Both the position numbers and the translations under genes were made by a program. A stretch of DNA of 64,000 bases from Pusillimonas sp. T2 (GTDB lineage Bacteria > Pseudomonadota > Gammaproteobacteria > Burkholderiales > Burkholderiaceae_B), in NCBI RefSeq assembly GCF_002236805.1, contig NZ_NIQA01000003.1:186001-250000 (forward strand), written 5' to 3'. Positions 7,789 through 15,903 of the stretch are shown piece after piece; position 1 is the stretch's first letter; each line of letters starts with the position of its first letter. Under the pieces are notes generated by a model. That model had not been told where the DNA came from. It did not search any database and saw only the letters and a program-made list of their open reading frames with translations.

Positions 7789-8549
7789 TCAATAGTGATA
7801 TTGCTCTTGAAACCGTAAGCCTCAGCAAGAATTATGGAAGTTTGGCTGTAACCCGCGATGTAAGTATTCGACTGGAGCGCGGCGCGAGACACGCGTTGAT
7901 TGGGCCAAATGGAGCCGGCAAGAGCACTCTGATACATCAACTAACCGGAGTATTAAGACCTGACGATGGTCGAGTGATGCTGAATGGACTAGACGTCACC
8001 GACCACTCAGTCGAACAAAGAGTGAAGCTCGGCTTGTCTCGAACTTTTCAAATCAACACTTTGTTCAAAGAGTTCACACCTTTGGAGTCGGTCACTCTAG
8101 CGATACTTGAAAGAACGGGTACAGCAGGTAAGCTCTTCGCCTCTGCAAGACGTGAAAGTGCCGCTATAGATGAAGCTATATCAATAGTGCGTAGCATCGG
8201 GCTGTCAGATAAAGACGCCAGAAGGCGTGTTGCCGATCTCCCGTACGGCAGGCAGCGTATGGTTGAAATCGCGCTTGCATTAGCTTCCAAACCCAAAGTT
8301 TTATTACTGGATGAGCCAGCAGCCGGCATACCAGCAGATGAAAGCGCAGACATATTTAACGTGATAGCCAACCTGCCCGAGGACGTAGCAGTTTTATTCG
8401 TGGAACACGATATGGAGCTCGTATTCCGTTTCGCGAAAAAAATTACCGTACTTGTAAGTGGAGCGCTATTTTTTGAGGGAAGTCCAGAAGCTGTGGCAGC
8501 CTCTGATGAAGTCAGAAAAATCTATCTAGGGGACAAAAGTCATGTCTGA
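7785..8549 (+). CDS. ABC importer ATPase, LivG-type
   Basis: A 254-residue nucleotide-binding protein. Walker A is GPNGAGKST (about residue 39) and Walker B is VLLLDEPAAGI (about 167), with a switch His in VEHDMELVF (about 208). The ABC signature is unusual: DLPYGRQRMVEIA replaces the common LSGGQ with LPYGRQ, which is normal for LivG-type subunits. The long loop between Walker A and the signature also fits LivG. It overlaps the preceding permease and the following ATPase by a few bases each. Confidence 0.92.
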   Translation: MINSDIALETVSLSKNYGSLAVTRDVSIRLERGARHALIGPNGAGKSTLIHQLTGVLRPDDGRVMLNGLDVTDHSVEQRVKLGLSRTFQINTLFKEFTPLESVTLAILERTGTAGKLFASARRESAAIDEAISIVRSIGLSDKDARRRVADLPYGRQRMVEIALALASKPKVLLLDEPAAGIPADESADIFNVIANLPEDVAVLFVEHDMELVFRFAKKITVLVSGALFFEGSPEAVAASDEVRKIYLGDKSHV

Positions 8550-9252
8550 TTGGCTGATACAAGTCGAACAACTCAGAGTTGGGTATGACGAAAGTGTAGC
8601 TTTGGATGAAATTACATTCTCGTTACCCAAAGGTGGCTCTTTGGCTCTACTTGGGCGCAACGGTGTAGGAAAGTCGTCCCTTTTACTAGCGTTGATGGGG
8701 CATTTAAAAGCCCGTAAGGGGCGAATAGCTTTTGATGGCGTGGACATCACAACGAGCAAGGCCCACAAGCGAACTGCTCAAGGTATTGCTTGGGTTCCTC
8801 AAGAAAGGGAATGTTTCCCCTCACTAACTGTAGATGAGCATCTGATGATTGCAGCTCGTCCGGGACCTTGGACACAAGAGCGGCTGTATGACTATTTCCC
8901 CAATCTTGCTGCTAGAAAAAACAATCTGGGCAATGCATTGTCGGGGGGTGAACAACAAATGCTAGCGATCGCGCGCGCGTTAATCGCAAATCCTCAACTA
9001 CTCCTACTGGATGAACCTCTTGAGGGATTGGCTCCCGTAATCGTTGAGGTGTTGGAAGAAACAATTCGGTCTCTGGTCTCTGAACACGGCCTAAGCATAA
9101 TTTTGGTTGAGCAGCATCCGGAGTTTGCACTCAACATTTGCGACCAGTGCCTGATCCTCGAAAGGGGAAAAATTGTTCACTCATCCCCAAGTTCAGTACT
9201 TATGGCAGACACTGACACGATTGATCGCCTGGTTGGTATACGCGTTATTTGA
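8542..9252 (+). CDS. ABC importer ATPase, LivF-type
   Basis: A 236-residue nucleotide-binding protein with Walker A GRNGVGKSS (about residue 38), Q-loop VPQERECFPSLTV, signature LSGGEQQMLAIARAL (about 132), Walker B LLLLDEPLEGLAP and switch His in VEQHPEFAL. These are LivF hallmarks. It completes the importer: one binding protein, two permeases, two ATPases. The start overlaps the LivG-type gene by 8 bases; the next gene begins 18 bases after its stop. Confidence 0.92.
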   Translation: MSDWLIQVEQLRVGYDESVALDEITFSLPKGGSLALLGRNGVGKSSLLLALMGHLKARKGRIAFDGVDITTSKAHKRTAQGIAWVPQERECFPSLTVDEHLMIAARPGPWTQERLYDYFPNLAARKNNLGNALSGGEQQMLAIARALIANPQLLLLDEPLEGLAPVIVEVLEETIRSLVSEHGLSIILVEQHPEFALNICDQCLILERGKIVHSSPSSVLMADTDTIDRLVGIRVI

Positions 9253-9270
9253 TATTAAAAGAGACTCAAA

Positions 9271-10425
9271 ATGATTTCTATTACAGCTCCAAATATTGTC
9301 CGCATTGGTGCCAATGCTAGCCTCGAATTGGCGGATGTCTTGATGATCTTGGGTTGCGAACGACCTCTTTTGGTTGTCGACCCACATTTCAAAAACTCAG
9401 GGTTCATTAAACGTCTCGAACAGACACTAAGCGAAGCACATAAGTCTGCATCTTTTTTCTATGACGTTGTACCCGACCCAACTTCGATCTCTGTAGAAAG
9501 CGGTGTCGTTCAAGCGCATGCCCACACAGCCGATTGCATAGTCGCTATTGGCGGTGGTAGTGCAATCGATACTGCCAAAGCAATTGGTTTACTGGCAAAG
9601 CACCAACTGACACTCCGGTCCATCTCCGCGCCATACCGAGTCATAGAAAAGGGTTTGCCAGTCATCGCAATTCCAACCACTGCCGGCACCGGATCAGAGG
9701 CCACAAGGTTCTGTCTTGTTACTGATAGCGCGACCCATGACAAGCTAGTTTGTATAGGCGAAGGTTTTATGCCTACCGCCGCACTAATCGACCACACGCT
9801 CACATTTACTGTTCCAGCTAGCGTGACAGCACATACAGGCATTGATGCTTTTACCCACGCGTTGGAAGCGTACGTAGGACGTAAAGCAAACGCAATTTCA
9901 GTATTGCAAGCCGAAAAGGCCTTGAAGTTGATAGGAAAGGCTCTGCCAGCTCTGATGTCAGACCTTTCAAATGAAAGGGCCCGCGAAGACATGATGCTGG
10001 GCTCCTATCTAGCCGGTAACTCATTTTCAAACTCAGGGCTAGCACTTGCGCACGGAATGAGTGCGCCTCTGGGTGGTGCTTTCAACATACCGCACGGTTT
10101 AGCTATAGGTCTACTTATTCCTGAAACAACGCGATTTTCAATTGCACGTACGCCAAACCCCTATGCGCGTGTAGCTCATTTGCTGGAACTCAGTAAAAGT
10201 AACGATGACGCTGAAGCTGCGAAAAGCTTTATGACATGGCTCGATGAGTTGAACAAAGCCTTAGCGCTACCTACCCTATCAAAGCTAGGCATTGATCAAA
10301 AATCTTATTTCAACGCGATAGAGAAAATGGCTGAGGAAACACCTAGATCGGGTGCAGCAGCCAATAATCCTGCTATCCCCTCTTTCGAGGAAACTGTCGA
10401 ACTATTTAAAAAAATCTGGAGATAA
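9271..10425 (+). CDS. Iron-containing (group III) alcohol dehydrogenase
   Basis: A 384-residue NAD(P)-dependent dehydrogenase of the Fe-ADH family. The cofactor loop is GGGSAIDTAK (94-103). Metal ligands fit Asp192 and His196 in GIDAFTHALEAY, His261 in ALAHGMSAPLGG and His275 in NIPHGLA. The GTGSEAT motif near 139 is also typical. Maleylacetate reductases are relatives, but those are usually shorter and lack some of these ligands. Followed by an aldehyde dehydrogenase two bases later, it most plausibly oxidises an alcohol substituent to an aldehyde, or reduces an aldehyde. Confidence 0.85.
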   Translation: MISITAPNIVRIGANASLELADVLMILGCERPLLVVDPHFKNSGFIKRLEQTLSEAHKSASFFYDVVPDPTSISVESGVVQAHAHTADCIVAIGGGSAIDTAKAIGLLAKHQLTLRSISAPYRVIEKGLPVIAIPTTAGTGSEATRFCLVTDSATHDKLVCIGEGFMPTAALIDHTLTFTVPASVTAHTGIDAFTHALEAYVGRKANAISVLQAEKALKLIGKALPALMSDLSNERAREDMMLGSYLAGNSFSNSGLALAHGMSAPLGGAFNIPHGLAIGLLIPETTRFSIARTPNPYARVAHLLELSKSNDDAEAAKSFMTWLDELNKALALPTLSKLGIDQKSYFNAIEKMAEETPRSGAAANNPAIPSFEETVELFKKIWR

Positions 10426-10427
10426 TA

Positions 10428-11924
10428 ATGACCGATAAAATTTTCGACAGCACCACACTTGAGCATGCTCTAGCATTTGCTCGGCGCGAACATAATCTTC
10501 TAATTGATGGGCAATCCAAGCCTGCCATATCGGGCGCTCGGTATGATGTTATCAACCCGGCCACCTGCGAAAAACTTGCGTCTGTCGCTCAAGCGGGAGC
10601 AGAAGATTTGGAGCTAGCAGTTCAAGCCTCCATGCAAGCATTTAACTCTCGCTGGTCAACCCTGCCCCCAAACGAACGACAACGACTACTCTGGACACTC
10701 AGTGATCTAATCGAGAAGAATGCCGACGAATTAGCTGTATTGGAAACCCTTAACAACGGTAAACCAGTTCGTGAAGCTCGATTCATGGACATAACAAATG
10801 CGGTCAATACTCTACGCTATTGCGCGGGATGGGCAACTAAGCTGAATGGCGAGACTGTTTCGGTGTCCCATCCAGGTTTTTGGCACAGCTATACAGTTCG
10901 TCAACCCTACGCTATTGCAGGCCTCATCACACCTTGGAACGCACCGATCATGATGGCGGTTGCCAAGTTAGCGCCAGCGTTAGCCGCGGGATGTTGTGCA
11001 ATCCTGAAACCCGCTGAGCACACGCCATTAACCGCGCTAAGAATTGGCGAACTGGCACTCGAAGCCGGAATACCGCCCGGCGTAATAAACATCTTGCCTG
11101 GGCTAGGAAATGAAGTCGGAGAGGCGATTGTTAACCACCCTAGCATCGAGAAAATTTCATTCACAGGCTCCGGACGCGTAGGTCAACGGATTCTCGCAAA
11201 TGCCTCGCAGAACCTCAAACGAGTGACGGTGGAGTTAGGGGGTAAATCCGCCAACATCATTATGCCCGACGCGGACCTCACCAAGGCCATCCCCGGATCA
11301 GCCAGAGCCATCTTTGGTAACGCTGGGCAGATATGTAATGCTGGCTCGCGTTTATACGTACATTCTTCGGTCTATGACAAGACCGTTGAAGGTATTGCTG
11401 AATTTGCTAAGTCGCTGGTGGTGGGGAATGGACTGTCACCAGACACGCAAATGGGACCTTTAATTTCTCGCCCACAACTTGAAAGAGTATGCGCATATGT
11501 AGAGTCAGGACTCAAGGATGGTGCGAGTCTAATCACTGGCGGAAAAACATTAGATCTTGGTGGGCATTTCATAGAGCCAACGATCATTTCTAATACGCGG
11601 CAATCGATGCGTATGGTTCAGGAGGAAATTTTTGGACCAGTTCTGGCAGTACAACGCTTTGATGATGCCGAAGACCTAGCGGGCATTGCCGACTTAGCAA
11701 ATGGAACTCATTACGGTCTGGGAGCAATGCTCTGGACTAATGACCTCAGTAAAGCGCACAAACTTGCTGCACGCTTTAAAGCAGGTACCGTCCGCATAAA
11801 CGGTGGTGGGTTAGATCCCGCTTTGCCATTTGGCGGCTTTAAACACTCTGGAATTGGACGAGAATCTGGACGCGAAGGGGTTGAGGCTTACACAGAAGAG
11901 AAATCTGTGATGATCGCCCTCTAG
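10428..11924 (+). CDS. NAD(P)-dependent aldehyde dehydrogenase
   Basis: A 498-residue aldehyde dehydrogenase of normal family length. The general base is Glu269 in VTVELGGKSANI and the nucleophile is Cys303 in GNAGQICNAGSRLY. The cofactor-binding ITPWNAPIMM (167-176) and the FTGSGRVGQ turn (245-253) are present. It would oxidise an aldehyde, possibly the product of the preceding dehydrogenase, to a carboxylate that the next enzyme hydroxylates. Substrate specificity cannot be read from the sequence. Confidence 0.9.
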   Translation: MTDKIFDSTTLEHALAFARREHNLLIDGQSKPAISGARYDVINPATCEKLASVAQAGAEDLELAVQASMQAFNSRWSTLPPNERQRLLWTLSDLIEKNADELAVLETLNNGKPVREARFMDITNAVNTLRYCAGWATKLNGETVSVSHPGFWHSYTVRQPYAIAGLITPWNAPIMMAVAKLAPALAAGCCAILKPAEHTPLTALRIGELALEAGIPPGVINILPGLGNEVGEAIVNHPSIEKISFTGSGRVGQRILANASQNLKRVTVELGGKSANIIMPDADLTKAIPGSARAIFGNAGQICNAGSRLYVHSSVYDKTVEGIAEFAKSLVVGNGLSPDTQMGPLISRPQLERVCAYVESGLKDGASLITGGKTLDLGGHFIEPTIISNTRQSMRMVQEEIFGPVLAVQRFDDAEDLAGIADLANGTHYGLGAMLWTNDLSKAHKLAARFKAGTVRINGGGLDPALPFGGFKHSGIGRESGREGVEAYTEEKSVMIAL

Positions 11925-11952
11925 ACCACGCATCCACTTTCCGGAGATAAAA

Positions 11953-13158
11953 ATGAATACGAATGACAAAAACATTGCCATTGTCGGAGCTGGTATCGGA
12001 GGTTTGACGCTTGCTCTTGCCTTGTTGCAAAAAGGTTACAAAGTAAACGTATATGAGCAGGCCCATGAATTGAAAGAGTTGGGAGCCGGCATACAAATGG
12101 CTCCTAATGGTACCCGAATCTTGCGCCATCTAGGACTTGAAGAAGCTTTACTGCAAAAAGGGGCAGTCCCGGCAGCGGGAAAGGAAGTTCGACTATGGAA
12201 TACAGGTCAGACATGGCCCTTATTTGATCTAGGTGCAGACTCAATTAGACGCTTTGGTACCCCGTATTGGATGGTCCATCGCGGCGACCTGCATAGTGTC
12301 CTTTTGAGCGCAGTTCAGGCATTATCAGCTGGCGCCGTTCACACCAACCACCGATTAGTCTCAATAGCACAAGACGCCTCCAATGTAACAATGCATTTTG
12401 CAAATGGAGAAGTTGCAAGCGCAAAATTTCTTATTGGGGCTGATGGTGTCCACTCCGTTGTCAGAAACCAACTATTCGACGAACACAAGTCAGAGTTCAC
12501 CGGCATCGTTGCATGGCGAGGTCTTGCGCCGATGGAAGAGCTAGACGAGACATTAAAAAGAAACGTCGGAACCAATTGGATTGGACCCGGTGGCCACTGC
12601 ATTACCTACCCCGTCCAAGGGGGCAAAGTACTGAATTTTGTAGGTTTGGTTGAGCGTAATGACTGGCAAAAGGAGTCGTGGACAGATGCTGGCACCACCG
12701 AGGAATGCGCTGCTGATTTTCCAGGTTGGCATCCCTTGATTCATTCAATCATTGACAAACTGGACACGCCCTTCCGCTGGGCTTTACTGAAGCGAGCTCC
12801 GCTTAAGAGATGGACGTCAGGCAGGGTGACACTGCTGGGAGATGCTTGTCACCCTACCCTTCCATTTTTAGCACAGGGTGCAATCATGGCGCTTGAGGAC
12901 AGCATTGTCTTGGCACGCTGCCTAGAGACATACGGCGAAGATTTTGCTGGTGCATTTGCCCGTTATGAAGAGCTTCGCATACCTCGAACGTCTGCCATTG
13001 TGAATGGGTCTAGCGCAAATATAAGCCGATTCCACAATCCGATCTTGGCTGAAGCTGACAAAGCAGCAGCATACGTAACCCGCGAGTGGGACCCAGAGCA
13101 AGTTCGACAACGCTATGACTGGCTATTTGAATACGATGCAGTTGAACTAGCCATTTAA
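11953..13158 (+). CDS. FAD-dependent aromatic hydroxylase, salicylate/3-hydroxybenzoate hydroxylase type
   Basis: A 401-residue class A flavoprotein monooxygenase. The dinucleotide-binding motif is GAGIGG (12-17), the DG motif is GADGVHSVVR (162-171), and the GD motif that holds the FAD ribityl chain is LLGDACHPTLPFLAQG (295-310). These enzymes use NAD(P)H and O2 to add a hydroxyl to a phenolic ring. The family includes salicylate, 3-hydroxybenzoate 6- and 6-hydroxynicotinate hydroxylases. Downstream maleyl-isomerase and fumaryl-hydrolase genes favour a para-dihydroxylated, gentisate-like product. Exact substrate is inferred only. Confidence 0.85.
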   Translation: MNTNDKNIAIVGAGIGGLTLALALLQKGYKVNVYEQAHELKELGAGIQMAPNGTRILRHLGLEEALLQKGAVPAAGKEVRLWNTGQTWPLFDLGADSIRRFGTPYWMVHRGDLHSVLLSAVQALSAGAVHTNHRLVSIAQDASNVTMHFANGEVASAKFLIGADGVHSVVRNQLFDEHKSEFTGIVAWRGLAPMEELDETLKRNVGTNWIGPGGHCITYPVQGGKVLNFVGLVERNDWQKESWTDAGTTEECAADFPGWHPLIHSIIDKLDTPFRWALLKRAPLKRWTSGRVTLLGDACHPTLPFLAQGAIMALEDSIVLARCLETYGEDFAGAFARYEELRIPRTSAIVNGSSANISRFHNPILAEADKAAAYVTREWDPEQVRQRYDWLFEYDAVELAI

Positions 13159-13183
13159 CCGACGGAATCTACTGGAGACATCT

Positions 13184-13729
13184 ATGTTAGTTCAACGAAT
13201 ACACCACGTAGCTTATCGGTGCAAAGACGCCAAAGAAACAGTTGAGTGGTACGTAAAGTATCTAAAAATGAACTTCATTCTGGCTATCTCTGAGAATGAA
13301 GTTCCCTCCACGAAAGAACCGGACCCATACATGCATGTCTTTTTAGATGCAGGTATGGGCAGCATTCTTGCGTTTTTTGAGTTGCCCAATAATGCTTCTA
13401 TGGGACGTGATCCGAATACCCCCTTATGGACCCAGCACCTTGCTTTGAAAGTCAACTCGATGGACGACCTCATGGAAACAAAGGCGAAACTCGAGGCTGA
13501 TGGCATCAACGTCATTGGGCCGACAGATCACACTATATTCAAATCCATCTATTTCTTTGATCCAAACGGTCACCGCCTCGAGCTGTGTGTCGATACTGCG
13601 ACTCCAAAAATGAACAAGATGCTTGATGCCGTTAAATGGGACATGCTTAATGAATGGGCAGTAACCCGAAAAGCGCCTCAGCATGCTCGCTGGATGCACG
13701 ATGGAAGTTTTCAGGAGACCGATAAATAA
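13184..13729 (+). CDS. VOC-superfamily metalloenzyme, candidate ring-cleavage dioxygenase
   Basis: A 181-residue protein of the glyoxalase/extradiol-dioxygenase (vicinal oxygen chelate) fold with two beta-alpha-beta-beta-beta modules. Likely metal ligands are His8 (RIHHVAYRC), Glu66 (ILAFFEL), His85 (WTQHLALKV) and Glu133 (GHRLELCV). The FFDPNGHRLEL string is typical of the family. There is no cupin gentisate dioxygenase in the segment, so this is the only visible candidate for opening the ring between the hydroxylase and the isomerase/hydrolase. It could instead be a glyoxalase-like accessory enzyme. Its last base overlaps the next start. Confidence 0.75.
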   Translation: MLVQRIHHVAYRCKDAKETVEWYVKYLKMNFILAISENEVPSTKEPDPYMHVFLDAGMGSILAFFELPNNASMGRDPNTPLWTQHLALKVNSMDDLMETKAKLEADGINVIGPTDHTIFKSIYFFDPNGHRLELCVDTATPKMNKMLDAVKWDMLNEWAVTRKAPQHARWMHDGSFQETDK

Positions 13730-14745
13730 TGAAACTTGCGACTTTAAAGCGGGGGGGCCGTGACGGCACTCTGGTGGTGGTCAATAAGGAATTGACTCAA
13801 TACACTGAGGTACCTGATATCGCGACAACACTCCAGCGTGCGCTAGATAGTTGGGAAAAAACGGAGCCGCGTTTGCGGCAAGTGTACGACGACCTGAATG
13901 CGGGTAAGGTGGCAAACGCATTCGACTTCAATCCAGGCTTATGTAATTCCCCGTTACCACGGGCATACCAGTGGGCGGATGGATCGGCTTACGTGAATCA
14001 CGTTGAGCTGGTTCGTCGCGCCAGAGGGGCAGAATTACCCCCGTCCTTTTGGCATGATCCTCTGATGTATCAGGGCGGATCTGATTCTTTTATAGGGCCA
14101 ACTGATCCTATCTACGCAACCTCGGAAGATTTGGGCATAGACCTCGAAGCGGAAGTTGCTGTGATCACAGGAGATTTAAAAATTGGGGCTAGTGCAGAAG
14201 AGGCCTCGTCAGCAATCCGTTTGCTGATGCTGGTCAACGACGTATCTTTAAGAAATTTAATTCCTAACGAGTTAGCCAAGGGGTTTGGCTTTTTTCAATC
14301 AAAACCAGCATCAGCCTTTAGTCCGGTCGCGGTTACTACGGACGAGCTCGGCAGCGATTGGATTGAAGGTCGCGTGAATCGCCCCTTAATCGTACACATC
14401 AACGGTAAGCTGTTCGGCAAGCCGAATGCTGCGACTGATATGACCTTCAGTTTTCCACAACTTGTTGCTCACGTCACTAAGACTCGTGAAGTTGAAGCTG
14501 GTTCGATTATCGGCTCCGGGACTGTGTCAAACAAACAGGGCGACCTTCACGGTTCGTCAATTGATAACGGTGGCGTCGGATACTGCTGTCTCGCTGAAGT
14601 TCGTATGTATGAAACTATTGAAACTGGCAAGCCACAATCTAGCTTTCTAAAGTTTGGCGATACGGTTCGGATCGAAATGTTCGACTGCGAAGGTAAAAGC
14701 ATCTTTGGGGCAATTAATCAGCAAGTCAAGCGCTATCCTGCATGA
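13729..14745 (+). CDS. Fumarylacetoacetate-hydrolase-family enzyme
   Basis: A 338-residue FAH-family protein with the longer N-terminal domain (residues 1-~115) typical of bacterial fumarylacetoacetases. Metal-site motifs are DLEAEVAVITGD (138-149, with acidic ligands) and VNDVSLRN (169-176), followed by FFQSKPASAFSP. It would hydrolyse a C-C bond in a fumaryl-type diketo acid, such as fumarylpyruvate or fumarylacetoacetate, to fumarate plus a keto acid. It overlaps both neighbours (1 base upstream, 4 bases downstream), so the last three catabolic proteins are translationally coupled. Confidence 0.87.
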   Translation: MKLATLKRGGRDGTLVVVNKELTQYTEVPDIATTLQRALDSWEKTEPRLRQVYDDLNAGKVANAFDFNPGLCNSPLPRAYQWADGSAYVNHVELVRRARGAELPPSFWHDPLMYQGGSDSFIGPTDPIYATSEDLGIDLEAEVAVITGDLKIGASAEEASSAIRLLMLVNDVSLRNLIPNELAKGFGFFQSKPASAFSPVAVTTDELGSDWIEGRVNRPLIVHINGKLFGKPNAATDMTFSFPQLVAHVTKTREVEAGSIIGSGTVSNKQGDLHGSSIDNGGVGYCCLAEVRMYETIETGKPQSSFLKFGDTVRIEMFDCEGKSIFGAINQQVKRYPA

Positions 14746-15386
14746 AGCTTTACACCTACTTTCGTAGTTCCGCAGCCTACAGAGTTCGTATTGCGTTAAA
14801 TCTCAAAGGCCTCGCCTTTGAGACCTCAGCGGTGCATCTCCTTCGTGCGGGTGGAGAACAGAAAACACCAGAATATCGCGCAATTAATCCATTGGGGGTC
14901 GTGCCCTCTATTGAAATTGACAATGGAGTAATCACCCAGTCTCTCGCCATCATAGAATGGCTAGAAGAAAGCTATCCACGCGTGCCCTTGTTGCCCACTG
15001 ATGCTGCTGGGAGGGCTCGGGTAAGAGCGATTGCTCAGACGATAGCATGTGAAATACACCCTCTTAATAATTTGCGTGTTCTTAAGTATCTTACGGACAA
15101 TTTAGGCGTCACCGAACAACAAAAAAAACAGTGGTACCAACACTGGGTTAGGGAGGGATTGTTAGCCGTAGAAAATATGTTGGCTACCGATAATGCTACC
15201 GGAACATTCTGCCATGGCGAGACCCCTGGAATCGCAGACTGTTGTCTGGTTCCTCAAATATTCAATGCTCGTCGTTTCGGATGCGAATTGTTAGAATTTC
15301 CCACCATCACTCGCATTGTAGAGGCCTGTGAGAGTCTGGCACAGTTCAATGATGCCTCTCCTGAACGACAGCCAGATGCAGAGTAA
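14742..15386 (+). CDS. Zeta-class GST: maleylacetoacetate/maleylpyruvate isomerase
   Basis: A 214-residue glutathione-dependent cis-trans isomerase. The zeta-class signature is SSAAYRVRIALNLKG (9-23), with the catalytic serines at 9-10; NPLGVVPSIEIDNG and QSLAIIEWLEE are the glutathione-binding turns. It converts a maleyl to a fumaryl intermediate with glutathione, feeding the FAH-family enzyme encoded just upstream with a four-base overlap. Maleylpyruvate (gentisate route) and maleylacetoacetate (homogentisate route) isomerases are close relatives and cannot be separated here. It is the last gene before the island end. Confidence 0.88.
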   Translation: MKLYTYFRSSAAYRVRIALNLKGLAFETSAVHLLRAGGEQKTPEYRAINPLGVVPSIEIDNGVITQSLAIIEWLEESYPRVPLLPTDAAGRARVRAIAQTIACEIHPLNNLRVLKYLTDNLGVTEQQKKQWYQHWVREGLLAVENMLATDNATGTFCHGETPGIADCCLVPQIFNARRFGCELLEFPTITRIVEACESLAQFNDASPERQPDAE

Positions 15387-15506
15387 TGTGCCGCGATTAT
15401 CCTCCATCACGTCTAGCATGAGGGACTAAGAGAAATACGATGTTAGGACTTATTGGAGTTTAAACGACGGTAGTTATGCGCAAATTTACGCGTAACTTTA
15501 AAGCCA

Positions 15507-15539
15507 ACGCCCAACTAAATCAATGGCTTAGCTGGGCGT
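15507..15539 (-). terminator. Imperfect hairpin at island end
   Basis: Arms ACGCCCAACTAAATC and GGCTTAGCTGGGCGT pair with a few mismatches or G-T pairs around a 3-base loop. It occupies the same place relative to the att core as the perfect hairpin at 3322-3354. It could also terminate the element X operon in the plus direction. Confidence 0.55.
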
Positions 15540-15598
15540 GTGATAGTTTTGTATAACTAGAGATTCTTTACAAATCAATGACTTACGTTAGAATTTCT

Positions 15599-15621
15599 AT
15601 TCCCACTCTATTGTAAACAAG
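15599..15621. repeat. Attachment-site core, left end of GIsul2-type island
   Basis: ATTCCCACTC followed by TATTGTAAACAAG. The TCCCACTC core begins at 15601, exactly 15,460 bases before the same core inside guaA at 31061. That distance agrees with the published size of GIsul2 as I recall it. Paired ATACCATG repeats follow at 15670-15689. Confidence 0.85.
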
Positions 15622-15669
15622 ACATTTTTATCTTTTATATTCAATGGCTTATTTTCCTGCTAATTGGTA

Positions 15670-15689
15670 ATACCATGAAAAATACCATG
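15670..15689. repeat. Paired ATACCATG repeats, candidate integrase arm sites
   Basis: Two direct copies of ATACCATG (15670-15677, 15682-15689) lie 69-88 bases from the left core. The same pair occurs at the same distance from the 18893 core and the motif recurs near the integrase gene. This pattern is typical of arm-type binding sites of tyrosine integrases. Confidence 0.6.
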
Positions 15690-15903
15690 CTCAGAAAAGG
15701 CTTAACAATATTTTGAAAAATTGCCTACTGAGCGCTGCCGCACAGCTCCATAGGCCGCTTTCCTGGCTTTGCTTCCAGATGTATGCTCTTCTGCTCCTGC
15801 AGCTAATGGATCACCGCAAACAGGTTACTCGCCTGGGGATTCCCTTTCGACCCGAGCATCCGTATGAGACTCATGCTCGATTATTATTATTATAGAAGCC
15901 CCC

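Larger units (their letters stand above)
3416..15600. mobile_element. Element X: catabolic segment between two guaA-type att cores
   Basis: The segment is bounded by guaA-3'-end-like cores at 3416 and 15601, 12,185 bp apart, and sits in tandem with the GIsul2-type island. It is visibly more AT-rich than the flanking chromosome. It holds one IclR regulator and eleven co-directional genes for ABC uptake and catabolism, with no integrase, relaxase or transposase. It looks like a passenger island that may rely on an integrase supplied by a neighbouring guaA-targeting island. That mobility is inferred from its boundaries. Confidence 0.7.
15491..15621. repeat. Island-end repeat, copy 2 (about 130 bp, ends in att core)
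   Basis: This is the counterpart of 3306-3436 and the right-hand terminus of element X. It contains an imperfect hairpin at 15507-15539 and ends in the core at 15599. The match runs through hairpin, spacer and core without large gaps, while the DNA after the core differs completely from that after copy 1. Confidence 0.7.

Noticed and set aside
9271..10425. Maleylacetate reductase for the Fe-ADH gene
   Set aside because: The full set of Asp/His metal ligands and the adjacent aldehyde dehydrogenase fit an alcohol dehydrogenase better, although the families are related.
15713..15895. 60-residue open frame before sul2
   Set aside because: This is the standard noncoding leader of sul2, with no coding signature.
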